Positions 54,901-64,000 of a stretch of 64,000 nt of DNA are shown in pieces; the first letter of the stretch is position 1; each line of letters starts with the position of its first letter. The DNA comes from [Clostridium] aerotolerans DSM 5434 (GTDB lineage Bacteria > Bacillota > Clostridia > Lachnospirales > Lachnospiraceae), in assembly GCF_000687555.1 (NCBI RefSeq), contig NZ_JHWJ01000008.1, positions 124,001 to 188,000 of the forward strand. Reading direction: 5' to 3'. The notes below the pieces were generated by a model. The model searched no databases, was not told where the DNA came from, and worked only from the letters and a program-made list of their open reading frames with translations. Made by a program: the position numbers and the translations under genes.

Positions 54901-57900
54901 TACCTTTACGGGCACCCGGCCAGTTACAGTAAGCGCTTCAATGGCTCCGTTATCGCTGGCCAGTTTTAATACATTAAAATCATTGGATACATTTTTGATT
55001 CCCGTTCCAGCTTTATTTACCGTAAAAATTACTGGTTTCGATAGCGCATATCCAGCTGGAGCTTTCAACTCCTCCATGATGTAGAGCTGGTTTGCTTTTA
55101 GTTTTTTCGTTAAGGTAAAACCATTCTCTCCGGAAACAACCGTTGCAATGGCCCCTCCGTTCTTTTGATATTCTCCATCAACCACGGCTGCCTCATAAAC
55201 AGCAATCTCTGCGCCCTTTACGGCTATACCGGTATTAAAGTCCGTTTTTTTGAAATGAATTTCTGTGGGGTTGTTTCGTACTTCATAGTTGTACTTCACT
55301 TCTGTGCCACTCTCTGTTCCATCAAATTGGAACTTTTTCACTCCTGTGGTGATCTGATAAAAATCAGGAGGAGAAATTTCTTCCACCGTGTAAGTGTAGG
55401 CTTTTACGGTGCCATCTGTCTGAACCTTTCCCACCGAAAGATTTCTTAAAATGGCGCTTCCTTTGGTGCCGGTTGTCATATACCAGACAGTTCCTGTATC
55501 CTGGTTTGTTACTTTAAACCTGGCATTTTCTAAGCCCTCTGTGGAGTCTGAAGCCTTTTTATTGATTTCCAATGCTCCAATGGTGGGGTGATTGGTGAAA
55601 CGATAAACCGGTATCTTTTCTGCTCCCACTTCGATTTTTATTGGATCTGCTTTCTGCATATAGGACGGTGGAGTGATCTCTACAATGTAGTAGGTTCCGT
55701 ATGCGACCTTACTGATTCGGTGGGGTTTTAGATTTCCCACTTGGAACCCTTCTATAATTTTGTCATTAAACTGATCTTCTTTGGTATAGAGTCCATCTGA
55801 TCCGGAGATCCAGGTCTCTACAAAGTGGTTTTCATCCTTTACAAAGCTTCCGGCTTCATCGGCCCGATATAGGGCAAGTTTTGCTCCTTCGGCTGCATAC
55901 TGATTGGCCCCATCAGAAATAACCTTTAAAACATTAATGAACTTCTCTTCATTTTGTAAGCCTACTCGTTGTACGGCTCCTGTTTCCGTTAAGGTGATTG
56001 CTTTTGGATCAGCCGGTTCGAATCCGTCCGGGACCTTCTCTTCCACCAGAACATAGGCTCCTATTTTTTTCCCGTTTGTTTCTGCATTCAAAGGCAGATA
56101 ATCAAAACGGTGCATTCCCTCTAAGGTATCATAGGATTTTATGCCGTCATATTCCTTATAATTGAACTGGTATTCAAAGATCAAAGGCAGCTTTCCATCA
56201 GAATCCAAAGCGCCGTTTGTGACGTTTCGGTAAATGGTAATCCGGATTGTTGCCCCCGTGTCAGTTGTCCAGGTCTGAGTCATACTCTCTCCCTTTCCGG
56301 TCGAGGTGCTCCCGGTCAGTTCTGCACTCCGTATTCCGCTTTTGGTGTACCAGGTAAGGTAGGTAAGCTCTTCCCCCTTTTCCCGGTAAGCGGCTTCAAA
56401 ATCTGTTAGGAAACTGGATTCATTATCCGCTATCCCTAAGAAGCCTTTTATGCGGTCCCCAAACTTCGTACTCTTTTCTGTCAACTCTGTGTAATCGCTT
56501 AAATTGTCCGTGGTCCATTCCCCAACCTTTTTTGTTGGATCGTACTGAGGTTTTCCCCCTTCCATTAAAATAGTTCCATCTTGGTTTGTCTTTGCTTCAT
56601 AAAGGGCGAGCCCGGCAGCGTGATCATTTGGTAACAGTAACCGATTTCCTTTACTGTCTAAATAGTATTTATAAATTTCCAGTTTGGTGTGGTCATTGGT
56701 AACGTCAATGGTCTGAACGTCACCAGCTGGTTTTACGATAATCTCCATGGAAGTTCTGACATATCCGCTTGCTGCCTCAGTTTCTTCCAGGATATAGTCT
56801 CCTGCCGGGATACCCTCAAAATACTTGGCTTTCCCATCGGTGATCCAGTCGGCTACAATACGCACCGGTGCATTATCTTCCGTGTTTTCTACGGTCCACT
56901 CTGCCGGTTTATTTTCTGTTTTTACCAGATAATAACCTTTGGGATAGGTGTTGCTGTCTGTGGTGGAAACTCTTTTCGCTTTATAAAGCGACAGGTGCGC
57001 CCCCGTGATCTGCTGATAGCTGTAAGTGCCTTTGGGTTCCGTTATTACAAGATTCTCCTGGGGGGCTAACTCTTGGTCATAGTCACTGATCACCGGAATC
57101 CGGTACTGACCAGGCGCGTCCGTCTTTGTAATCTCCACTTTGATTTTTGGATCTTCCATGCTGGCGGTCTGTACCTCTTTACGTTCCGTTACGGTGATTC
57201 CCTGGGGGAAGCCTTTTTGATAGCCGGAAGGAGCTTTTACCTCTTCGATGATGTACTTCCCTGGTATCACACGTTTTAACATATCTGCCTGTCCAACGGA
57301 CTTTTCTGATTGGAACGGATCATTGGGATAGGTTTCTCCAGTGATCCAGGTATTTTCCATGACCCAGGCTTCGCCCTGGCGGTAGTAGAGCTTCGGATCG
57401 TCGGTGATATCCTCTTCTGAACCGATAGCATCTCTTTCGGCCTTATGATTGATCCGGTAAGCGCCCCGGTTAAAGGACTCTAAGAGATCATCGTATTTGT
57501 ATCTCACATAATCCCCGTCAATGTCATAAATTGGATCTCCCTTTTTGTAGGTCTCCTCTGATTTTTGGTAGTACTCTAGTAGGCCATGACCGTTGAATAC
57601 TGGATTCATGCTCTTTTGAAAGGTTTTACCCTGGTACGTTCCGGTGGTGTACTCCTGGTCGGTATCTGCATTCACGGAAGCAATCCGGAAGGTTCTTATC
57701 TTTTCTCTGGCTATGATAGCTCCGGTCTTATTCTTTGATAGCTTGACCGGCCATACCAGAAGCATGTCTCCCTCTTTGGTGGGATCTGCCCCGCTACTCC
57801 GGGTATAGGCCATACCGGTGGTAGGATTAACAAATGCATCCCGGTTCCCTTCCGAATCTAAGTGATAAAGTGTTGTTTCAGAAGGTAGTGTTAGGAGCTT

Positions 57901-60900
57901 GTCTGCCTTTGTATAGCGGACCTTGGTTAAATCCCCCCCAGTCAGCTCAAAGACTGGTTTTCCTGCCTTTAACACAAAGATGGATTCCCGGTTCTTTACC
58001 GATACCTTATTGCTGTTCCTGTCATAACCGTAGACTGCTCCATCAGTGCCTGTTTCTGTAACCGTAAGATCTGCCAGAGAATAAAAGAGAATGTCGGTAT
58101 CTTCCCGGTCAATGGTCTGAAACATCCAGGTACCTTCTCCGGTTCCTCCGGATAGGCTTCCTTCCAGATCCTGCTTGTTGATAAATTCTACGGTACTTCC
58201 TGCATATCCTTTTTTCACCTTTATGGACTGGACGTTATTATTGCGGTCTCTGGTCACTTCCACTCCATTATACCCGTAATCTTCGCTGTCTCCGTTTTCT
58301 TTGATCTCAATGGCATCGTAAAGCGCCATCTTTGCTCCGGCTGCGTAACGGTTCTTATGGTCAGCGGTGTCCAGTGGTCTGGAGACCAGGCCATATCCAG
58401 CAAACACACCACTGAAATAAACTGGCTCCACATCTTCTCCGGCTTCTTTTCTGGCCAGAAGTGCTTCTAACGTCCCTTTGAACCAGCCATATCCTAAGTA
58501 GGTCCCGTTCTTATAGCCAAACTCCAGGTTTTCTGCTCCATATCTCTGCTTTAATTCCAGTTCGGTTCCTTCCACTCTGGTTTCGGTCTGGTAGGTGATG
58601 GTCTTTGCAGAATCCTTGATTTTGGATACTTCTAAGCGGACCGGGGTATTTCCCACATAGACCCTTGCGGTATCCTCTTTCATGGCCCCATCTTCACCTT
58701 GATTCTCATAAATAGCTGCGGCCACTCTCTCATCCCGGTTTCTGTCCAGGTAATATGTGGTCTGATCGGAATAGATTTCAATGGCCACCGGCTTTGTTCT
58801 CACATAACCAGCGGGAGGTTTGATTTCGCAAAGGACATAAGTCCCTGCGCCAAGAGGCTGAGGGGTGACAAGGTATCCGGTGTTCTGATCTTGGTATTCT
58901 ATCTTTCCTTTATCCTCTTCCTTGGCCTGATGGCCGTCCCTGGTGGTGGTAAAGGCTTCGAACTGTCCAGTCCTTCTACCTTCCTGATCAGCGAGGATCA
59001 CTTGCTTTGCTTCCTCACAGATAGGGGTTCCTGCCGGGACAATTCCGGTCCATAGAGTCTGTCCCGTTTCATCCAGCAATCCAGAATTATTTATCTTATC
59101 TGCTCCCATGGCTTCTAAAAACTCCTTGGAGCCTTTAATTCTGGTTTCAGTCTCATAAAATTTCACCAGACCATCCGTGGTTTCTCCATCCTCTCTGGAA
59201 GCGGCATACAGGGCAAAGATGGCCCCATCATGTAAGATATTTTCTCCTGTTTCGGAATCCAGCTTTTCAATTCGTAACCGGCTTTTATAAAAGGTATTTG
59301 TGAATTTCCGATATCCATACCCTTTGTAGCTGGAGGTCCCATCCTGATTTTGAACGGCATCCGTTTGCTCATTGGCCGGTTCTGTCACGGACCAGGGAAC
59401 TAACATGGAAGCATACTTACCATCAAAGGCGGTCTGCATTCCCTCCATAGCCGTTACATGATCCTGATAGACTACTCCACTCTCTGATGGAAAAGCCACC
59501 TGGTCATAGATTTGTTTATCCTCTGAGATAGAGCCGTAACGGTAGATTTTTTCTACGCCATCAGTCTCATAGGTGGAGCCGTTTGGCGTTCTCTTTCCGG
59601 CATTTCCATCGTCAGCCAGGTAATGGCTGCTTGGACTGCCTCCGGCTTCCTTGGAGTGGACCATGGTGTTATAGTAATCTTTTCCCGGATCGTACTTTTC
59701 CTGCGTGATAGTAAAGTGTCCTTTCCCAGATGGGTCTCCAGGAGACGTACCGGAAATTGCCTGAAGGTCTAAACTATAAGGATAAATTTCATAATCTCCT
59801 AACCGGCTGTGCGCCCGGATCACATATTTACGCTTGTCCTCTCCATTTTCTCCTGGCCATTCCTCATTGAATCGAATGTGATATTTGGAAGAAAGTGCTG
59901 CCACGCTGTCAGAAGCATTATAGTTGTAATAGTGACTCATGGCTTCCGGTGTCTGATCTGATCCGGCTTTCCCTCCTTCGTATACCGCTGGAAGTTCGAT
60001 TTCCTTTGGAGCATCTGTCTTATAGTGCTTATTGAAAAGATCTCCTAAGTCTTTATTAAAAGGCTGCTGTTCCACGGCCACGTAGGTTCCGTAGGGGAGA
60101 TATTCTGACACTCCATAGCAATATCCGGCCTCGGTATCTTCCTGATCGGCGCTTAGGGTCGTAATATCTTTGTCTTTTCCTCCCTCTGCTTCACTGTCCC
60201 AATGAATGGAATAAATTTCATCAAGGTCGTAGCTGAAGAACGGTTTTAAATAATTCTCTGCTTTTTTAATGGCTTCAGACAAAGCCTTATCATAAAGTTC
60301 ATCCGGATATTTCTCCTGTCCGGAAGCTCCCTCTGTTTCTCCGGCCGGATTCTGTTTTATCAGCTTTGCTACTTCATCATCTAAATACCAGGTAATTGCA
60401 AACTGGCGGACATGATCGGAACGCTGGGAATTGCTTTCAGCTTCAGGAGAGGTGTTTATATTGTTCTTCATGTCTGGATTGTTATGGATGGCCGGGTATT
60501 CCTTTTGACCTCCGGCCGTTCCAAACAGTAATTGCTTGATCCAGGCAAAGGGTTTAAAGGAAGTGCTGCCATTGTCCGTCCGGTCCCATTTATCTTCATT
60601 GGCCACTTTGATTCCATCAAAAAACTTCTCATAGTTGTAACCTCTAATCTCCCGGTCGTTTCCGGCTTCATCCTTCACCTTCTGCAAGCCTTTTTCTAAG
60701 ATTGCTGTATATCCTGAATTTTGATCTGCATTGATATAATTGTTTGTGTAACTATAAAGTTCAAAATTGGCAATTACTGCCTGGTTGGAATTTTTTTTCA
60801 GAGGTTCAGTCTCATGGTCTACGTTAGTGTATAGCTTTTGTACCTTTTCTGGAAATGAATCCAGGTAAGCTTTGATATCCACGGTATTTCCGTTCCGGTC

Positions 60901-63900
60901 CTGCCAGAGAATGCTTCCATCCTCTGCCCGGTAGAGCCGTTCTAAGTTGGATTTTAAGTAGGCTTTGAACCGGAAGTTCTTCTTGTAGCTTGCGTTATCT
61001 TTGGTTCCACCTCCCTCTTTGGTAAACTTATCTTCTGCTCCAGCCTTTGCGTAGGTATTATCTTCATAGGTTCCATCCACCTGGACCGATATGTCCTTTG
61101 TGATCTTTGCTTTCTGCATGATAGGCCGTCCCAGTAGGGAAACAGGGGCTTGTCTGGTCCCACCATCAGAATCAATCCGGGTCCGATCATACCGGAGCGT
61201 CACTGATTCGATGTAACTTCCTGCACTGGCCATCTTGGGCGTAACAGAAATGTTACCATAGTACTCTGCATACTCCTGGGGCGTGGTATAGGTCCCTTCC
61301 ATCAGCTCCGTATTGTATTTGATCCGGTACTCTTTTGTTTCGGTTCCCTCACCTCCAGATGCTTCTATGGTATATCCCGTTCCGTCATATGTGGCAGTGA
61401 CGGGTGTATCAACGTCCTTTAACTCATAGCCTGGTGCTACCTGGATCTCTTCCTCTACCATGACTTTTTTAATACTTCCATCATTGTTACGGATAGGTTC
61501 GCCCTGGGCGTAGACCCAATAGGTCCGTTCCCGGCTTTCCTGTAAGGTGATCGTTGATAAATCTTCTGGAAAAACAGCCTCTTTCTTTGAAAGCTCCCCA
61601 GCTTTTACCTTGGCAAAGGTAAGAAAGCCGTTCCCATTTTCCTTATAGTCCTCCAGCTGATCCACGGTGTAGGAAAGATATACATATCCGGAAACTTCCG
61701 TCCCCTTGATCTTGTAAATGATTGGCTGTTTTACAAGGACTATTTTTCTGGCTTCATCGTATATCCCGGAAGAAATGGAGGTCCCCACCCGGTAGGAATA
61801 GCGGATCACGGCATTTCCATCTGTGATTTCCTCGATGCGTAAGCAGTTAAAAACAGATAGTCCAGCTTCCTCCATACCTTCATACAAACTTTTTGCCTGT
61901 TCCTCAAAGGTCTCACCCTCCACGGGAACTAACATCCAAGGGGCTCCCTCATCTGGTTCCTTAAAGGAAGCTTTCTTTAGTGCTGCATTGGCATCCTCTG
62001 TTAAGTCCTCGGTATTCTTTTTATCTTCAAGAGTAGGAATGGTATAGCGCAGAGCATTGTCCGGACGAACTGCGGTATAGTCATACTCCGGGTCCGATAC
62101 CAGACTTACCACCACGCTCTCTCCATTGGGAAGGATTATGGTATCTCCTGCCTTTGCAGCCACGCTCTGGCCGTTTATAATGACCTTGGCTCCAGCTTCT
62201 TCTGCCAGGGCTGTTTCTTCCCTGGATACATACTCCGTATGGGTCCCCTTGGGATCTTCCACGATCTGGCTTCTTGTTTCGTAAAAGGAGGCTCCTGCCG
62301 GGATTCCCTGGGCGTAGATCTGATACCCGTTTATGGTTCCACTGCTTTTTATGGTGAAGGTATTGCTTTTCTTTAAACGGTCTACCTCCAGGCTTCCTGC
62401 GGAAACAGTCCCCTCTGCCGATGGATTCCCTCCGGCTTCAAAGGCTTCCCGGTTCGTATGGGCTGCATCTTTTCCATACACGGAAAGTTCATAGCCTTCC
62501 GACCGGGTCAGCTCCTTGATATAATACTGGGTTCCGTCAGCTCCTACCAAAAGCGGCCGGCCGATCCAGGCATTTCCGTTCAGTGCCTCATTGTTTTCTA
62601 TGGGGTAGAAATGACTGCCCTCTCCGGTGCCGTCCCGTCCTTGGTTGGAGGAAAGCTTCTGGTAGCCGGATGCGGTCTCACCTCGGCTGTCTGTCATGGA
62701 AATGCTGCTCCCACCGGAGGTATGGCCCTCAAACCGTTCCAGGTCGGCCTCTTTACTCACCGCCTTTCCCATGGAGGTGTAGAGATTTGTCGGGGCAATA
62801 TCAGCAAAACCGCCAGGTCTCCTTTCAATGGCTCCCGTTTGATAATTATAGGTATGTCCCGGTGCCTGGATAATGGTCAAGAAACTGGCTTCCCCATTCC
62901 GGTCTGTGGTTGATACGGAAACCAGGTCATCCTTTTGAAATACCACTCCGGAATGCCCGTCTGGATGGGAAACATCGGTGGCTGCAAACAGCCCGTACAC
63001 TGCTCCCTCCATACTTCCATCTCCCTGGGTATCCCCGTAAGCGTTGTAATTCCCGGATTCCCCTTTCTTTAGATCCATGTCCTTTTTATTGATATGGATA
63101 TCACCCTCCACCCGGTGGTCGTAAACAATAAAGGTCCAGTCAATGATGTTTGAACTTGGGGGAGATATCCGGCTGGTCTCCGTTGACTCCGGAAGTGAGG
63201 ATAAGGAGGAGCTTCCTCCAGCCCCCTTTTTCTTACTGGTCAATTTCAATAGGGAATTTGTTTTGTCAGCTACCATTCGCAGACTTGATGTAATGCTTGC
63301 CTCAATCTGTTCCAAAAAGCCGGTAAAGGAGATCCCGCCATTAACGGCATCTGCCTGGGAAAGAGTGGCCTTTTTCTTTTTGACTGGTTGTGGAAGTTCC
63401 ATAGGAAGCGTTTCCGGAATGGTCTCTTTCAGATTTTCTGCTTGGGATTCCTGGGTCTCCTGTTCCGCTGTCTCTTCTGGTGCTTCTGCACTGGTCTCTG
63501 GCTGTGTTTCTACTTCTGTTGTTACTTCCGTGGTTTCAGATGTTGCTTCTTCCTCCTCTTCTGTTTCTGTTTGCTTCTGACTCTCTGCTTCCGTTTCTGG
63601 CTTTGTTTCTTCTACCGGTTGTTCCATTGTTTCATTCTCGGAAGGAACTTCTACTTCTGTCTCATGTTCCGCTTCTGCTTCTTGGTCAGATACAATAAAA
63701 TCCTTTTCATGGACCAGATCCACTTGCTCTACGGCACCAAAGCCCATGAGTAAGTCCTGTCTGGAGGTGAAATCATCTTGCTGAAGGAGGGACGTATCAA
63801 GGGAAATAGAATCTTCCTCCATGTCTGATCCGCCCTCTAAGTTGGCAGAACGCTTACCAGAAGAACGGTAATTCTTATACTCACTGGATGAAACGGTTCT

Positions 63901-64000
63901 CCACTCTATCGGGATATCATCGGGATGGCTGCCATGAAGGGCATAGCCTGGAGCTGGTGTGGTCTCCTTTGCCGAGTACTCGTAATCTAAGGAAATGAAG
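52000..64000 (-). CDS. Giant SpaA/Cna-B-type surface protein (partial, N-terminus off window)
   Basis: The frame is open from base 64000 to the stop at 52000, about 4,000 codons; the ATG at 63822 is internal, since coding-like sequence (AKETTPAPGYALHG) continues upstream. A Thr/Glu-rich linker is at about 63400-63700. Many prealbumin-like SpaA/Cna-B modules follow, e.g. RLRIEKLDSETGENILHDGA with CEIKPPAGYV. Further on are a DUF11-like domain (about 54230-54560), a DUF7601-like domain (about 53850-54220) and five tandem 90-residue modules (about 52310-53720) with paired Lys (IQKIDE, IHKVDS) and Glu (EEDPPAGY, KEVEPPEGY) suited to isopeptide bonds. The end has a Pro-rich stretch (PLPPPPQTDPP), the motif NGEKTGD, a membrane helix and a Lys-rich tail, i.e. 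a sortase signal. It is a likely adhesin or stalk. Confidence 0.85.
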   Translation of the reverse strand, partial: FISLDYEYSAKETTPAPGYALHGSHPDDIPIEWRTVSSSEYKNYRSSGKRSANLEGGSDMEEDSISLDTSLLQQDDFTSRQDLLMGFGAVEQVDLVHEKDFIVSDQEAEAEHETEVEVPSENETMEQPVEETKPETEAESQKQTETEEEEEATSETTEVTTEVETQPETSAEAPEETAEQETQESQAENLKETIPETLPMELPQPVKKKKATLSQADAVNGGISFTGFLEQIEASITSSLRMVADKTNSLLKLTSKKKGAGGSSSLSSLPESTETSRISPPSSNIIDWTFIVYDHRVEGDIHINKKDMDLKKGESGNYNAYGDTQGDGSMEGAVYGLFAATDVSHPDGHSGVVFQKDDLVSVSTTDRNGEASFLTIIQAPGHTYNYQTGAIERRPGGFADIAPTNLYTSMGKAVSKEADLERFEGHTSGGSSISMTDSRGETASGYQKLSSNQGRDGTGEGSHFYPIENNEALNGNAWIGRPLLVGADGTQYYIKELTRSEGYELSVYGKDAAHTNREAFEAGGNPSAEGTVSAGSLEVDRLKKSNTFTIKSSGTINGYQIYAQGIPAGASFYETRSQIVEDPKGTHTEYVSREETALAEEAGAKVIINGQSVAAKAGDTIILPNGESVVVSLVSDPEYDYTAVRPDNALRYTIPTLEDKKNTEDLTEDANAALKKASFKEPDEGAPWMLVPVEGETFEEQAKSLYEGMEEAGLSVFNCLRIEEITDGNAVIRYSYRVGTSISSGIYDEARKIVLVKQPIIYKIKGTEVSGYVYLSYTVDQLEDYKENGNGFLTFAKVKAGELSKKEAVFPEDLSTITLQESRERTYWVYAQGEPIRNNDGSIKKVMVEEEIQVAPGYELKDVDTPVTATYDGTGYTIEASGGEGTETKEYRIKYNTELMEGTYTTPQEYAEYYGNISVTPKMASAGSYIESVTLRYDRTRIDSDGGTRQAPVSLLGRPIMQKAKITKDISVQVDGTYEDNTYAKAGAEDKFTKEGGGTKDNASYKKNFRFKAYLKSNLERLYRAEDGSILWQDRNGNTVDIKAYLDSFPEKVQKLYTNVDHETEPLKKNSNQAVIANFELYSYTNNYINADQNSGYTAILEKGLQKVKDEAGNDREIRGYNYEKFFDGIKVANEDKWDRTDNGSTSFKPFAWIKQLLFGTAGGQKEYPAIHNNPDMKNNINTSPEAESNSQRSDHVRQFAITWYLDDEVAKLIKQNPAGETEGASGQEKYPDELYDKALSEAIKKAENYLKPFFSYDLDEIYSIHWDSEAEGGKDKDITTLSADQEDTEAGYCYGVSEYLPYGTYVAVEQQPFNKDLGDLFNKHYKTDAPKEIELPAVYEGGKAGSDQTPEAMSHYYNYNASDSVAALSSKYHIRFNEEWPGENGEDKRKYVIRAHSRLGDYEIYPYSLDLQAISGTSPGDPSGKGHFTITQEKYDPGKDYYNTMVHSKEAGGSPSSHYLADDGNAGKRTPNGSTYETDGVEKIYRYGSISEDKQIYDQVAFPSESGVVYQDHVTAMEGMQTAFDGKYASMLVPWSVTEPANEQTDAVQNQDGTSSYKGYGYRKFTNTFYKSRLRIEKLDSETGENILHDGAIFALYAASREDGETTDGLVKFYETETRIKGSKEFLEAMGADKINNSGLLDETGQTLWTGIVPAGTPICEEAKQVILADQEGRRTGQFEAFTTTRDGHQAKEEDKGKIEYQDQNTGYLVTPQPLGAGTYVLCEIKPPAGYVRTKPVAIEIYSDQTTYYLDRNRDERVAAAIYENQGEDGAMKEDTARVYVGNTPVRLEVSKIKDSAKTITYQTETRVEGTELELKQRYGAENLEFGYKNGTYLGYGWFKGTLEALLARKEAGEDVEPVYFSGVFAGYGLVSRPLDTADHKNRYAAGAKMALYDAIEIKENGDSEDYGYNGVEVTRDRNNNVQSIKVKKGYAGSTVEFINKQDLEGSLSGGTGEGTWMFQTIDREDTDILFYSLADLTVTETGTDGAVYGYDRNSNKVSVKNRESIFVLKAGKPVFELTGGDLTKVRYTKADKLLTLPSETTLYHLDSEGNRDAFVNPTTGMAYTRSSGADPTKEGDMLLVWPVKLSKNKTGAIIAREKIRTFRIASVNADTDQEYTTGTYQGKTFQKSMNPVFNGHGLLEYYQKSEETYKKGDPIYDIDGDYVRYKYDDLLESFNRGAYRINHKAERDAIGSEEDITDDPKLYYRQGEAWVMENTWITGETYPNDPFQSEKSVGQADMLKRVIPGKYIIEEVKAPSGYQKGFPQGITVTERKEVQTASMEDPKIKVEITKTDAPGQYRIPVISDYDQELAPQENLVITEPKGTYSYQQITGAHLSLYKAKRVSTTDSNTYPKGYYLVKTENKPAEWTVENTEDNAPVRIVADWITDGKAKYFEGIPAGDYILEETEAASGYVRTSMEIIVKPAGDVQTIDVTNDHTKLEIYKYYLDSKGNRLLLPNDHAAGLALYEAKTNQDGTILMEGGKPQYDPTKKVGEWTTDNLSDYTELTEKSTKFGDRIKGFLGIADNESSFLTDFEAAYREKGEELTYLTWYTKSGIRSAELTGSTSTGKGESMTQTWTTDTGATIRITIYRNVTNGALDSDGKLPLIFEYQFNYKEYDGIKSYDTLEGMHRFDYLPLNAETNGKKIGAYVLVEEKVPDGFEPADPKAITLTETGAVQRVGLQNEEKFINVLKVISDGANQYAAEGAKLALYRADEAGSFVKDENHFVETWISGSDGLYTKEDQFNDKIIEGFQVGNLKPHRISKVAYGTYYIVEITPPSYMQKADPIKIEVGAEKIPVYRFTNHPTIGALEINKKASDSTEGLENARFKVTNQDTGTVWYMTTGTKGSAILRNLSVGKVQTDGTVKAYTYTVEEISPPDFYQITTGVKKFQFDGTESGTEVKYNYEVRNNPTEIHFKKTDFNTGIAVKGAEIAVYEAAVVDGEYQKNGGAIATVVSGENGFTLTKKLKANQLYIMEELKAPAGYALSKPVIFTVNKAGTGIKNVSNDFNVLKLASDNGAIEALTVTGRVPVKVYTVIKDLDTGYELPALIGTGENQKVTAMDGITEGHLYEITEYTKYSDGRSEKSFKETRRIYFNGDGSYTLPSRTYLGTRQELKDGNGNVLASWAVNNDNHDYTILNPVIKEVPIAKVTSSIGADHGAVKAGNVIKYSITYTNTYNKPADIRIKAVLTDGLEYLRSTDYGTEQNGNVTWNLTDVAAHESGTVDVVVVVNGETGSQAKAWFETRVNAVSKRTVLSNPIVPDGSITIINKLTGTGIPGSTGHAENQSDTFTYHVKLTDQNGTILTGYQAFNGSLAGRIKGEGTITLSGDGYITFTGLPYGTRYEINQEPTDDYELKGGIRTGEIQKTLQSAVFINNRDDNTIREILTSGGNYCLTENTVYSDKNSITSGVYRFSINNLGMVDNLDMEDRPVKLNFLKVDRETGHMIIGGHYSLIDAISNKVLYEFTMTEAKLVEIPSHLISPGQPYIVREDIAPDGYSYENDILFTADNAGISETIVMEDKQTEVYIQKIDEDTGKILAGGRFSLLEKDTGKLIKSLTFEEKQILIKGQLIAGQSYELIEEDPPAGYAYSEKMEFMVPREATKLTVTMKDKKTTIFIKKTARAHTTGTPSEAESLLPGNILQILNEDKSPAKAIRDSDAYKIGEELIFTTTEEMKVIKGQLLAGHQYWIHEVKPAKGYSYGEDVHFTVSMDGTFDEVLMVNDETQVILSKKSITDQNELPGNLMSIRDQNGAIIERWVSIQEPHHIFGKLAAGESYFLCEDKPQKGYAYAESVLFTVERQNEITSVKMVNDTTKIKIHKVDSSGRQLKGAVLRILNMKGEVVIPDFTTAPTETIIEGQLEAGEKYILKEVEPPEGYQFSEPVEFVVPRAAIVADVYMTDLKTPGKTGGDPIPLPPPPQTDPPNEPLKVGKVTAFYQKVPLNPSWLELIYGKKGKINGEKTGDHFSFLIWTMGIFISLTGTIIILKIGKQKKQKKTKQKM

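Noticed and set aside
63143-63753. Several long plus-strand open frames opposite the giant gene
   Set aside because: They mirror the Thr/Glu-rich and Ser-rich codons of the giant gene; no ribosome sites, and codon use fits the minus strand.
63822-63822. ATG at 63822 as the start of the giant gene
   Set aside because: No ribosome site of note, no signal peptide after it, and the same frame continues upstream to the window end with protein-like sequence.

Overview
The window reads as a chromosomal segment of a low- to mid-GC Gram-positive anaerobe of the class Clostridia, most likely a Lachnospiraceae member of the Lacrimispora/Clostridium XIVa type. This is inferred from type III glutamine synthetase, class II aldolase, strong AGGAGG ribosome-binding sites, DUF4250, YesL-type DUF624 and zinc-dependent phospholipase C proteins, and a giant SpaA/Cna-B surface protein paired with a class B sortase. 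No species is claimed. I found no rRNA, tRNA, CRISPR array, insertion sequence or integrase. Most genes lie on the minus strand.

Layout. 1-8.5 kb: the 3'-truncated end of ispE, a small alarmone synthetase, a DUF624 membrane protein, an anchored protein of unknown function, a GNAT acetyltransferase coupled to a cyclophilin, a penicillin-V-acylase/bile-salt-hydrolase-type Ntn hydrolase, an alanine/glycine:cation symporter and a zinc phospholipase C-like protein. 8.5-14.2 kb: a lipoprotein and a surface-glycan operon (GT2, rfbF, rfbG, rfbH, licD) making a CDP-6-deoxyhexose intermediate. 14.3-24.8 kb: M42 aminopeptidase, an orphan phage-type lysozyme, a lipoprotein, glutamine synthetase III, fructose-bisphosphate aldolase, a MATE exporter, threonine synthase and SfsA. 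24.8-28 kb: a three-gene envelope module resembling Bacillus ydjI/ydjG/ydjH (SPFH, zinc ribbon, TPM). 28-35 kb: a two-component system driving an ABC transporter with a large extracytoplasmic partner protein, with endonuclease IV at the operon end. 35-44.6 kb: ppk1/ppx polyphosphate pair, a DUF815 ATPase, PheA, PlsC, a CmpB-like membrane protein, cardiolipin synthase and a 59-residue DUF4250 protein. 44.7-50.6 kb: L-asparaginase, a TG-rich repeat tract, ClpB, a small secreted cell-wall-binding protein and a Gfo/Idh oxidoreductase. 50.6-64 kb: class B sortase, a purine-rich 12-bp-period repeat tract, and a surface protein of at least about 4,000 residues whose N-terminus lies outside the window.

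Working together. Several blocks concern the envelope: sugar-nucleotide synthesis and LicD for surface polymers, phospholipid synthesis (PlsC, Cls), an SPFH/TPM stress module, a regulated ABC system, and the sortase with its giant substrate. The remainder is housekeeping and stress metabolism (ppGpp, polyphosphate, ClpB, amino acids). The least explained parts are the giant adhesin-sortase locus with its intergenic repeat tract, a probable small RNA near 4.8-4.94 kb, and paired palindromes in the thrC/sfsA intergenic region.
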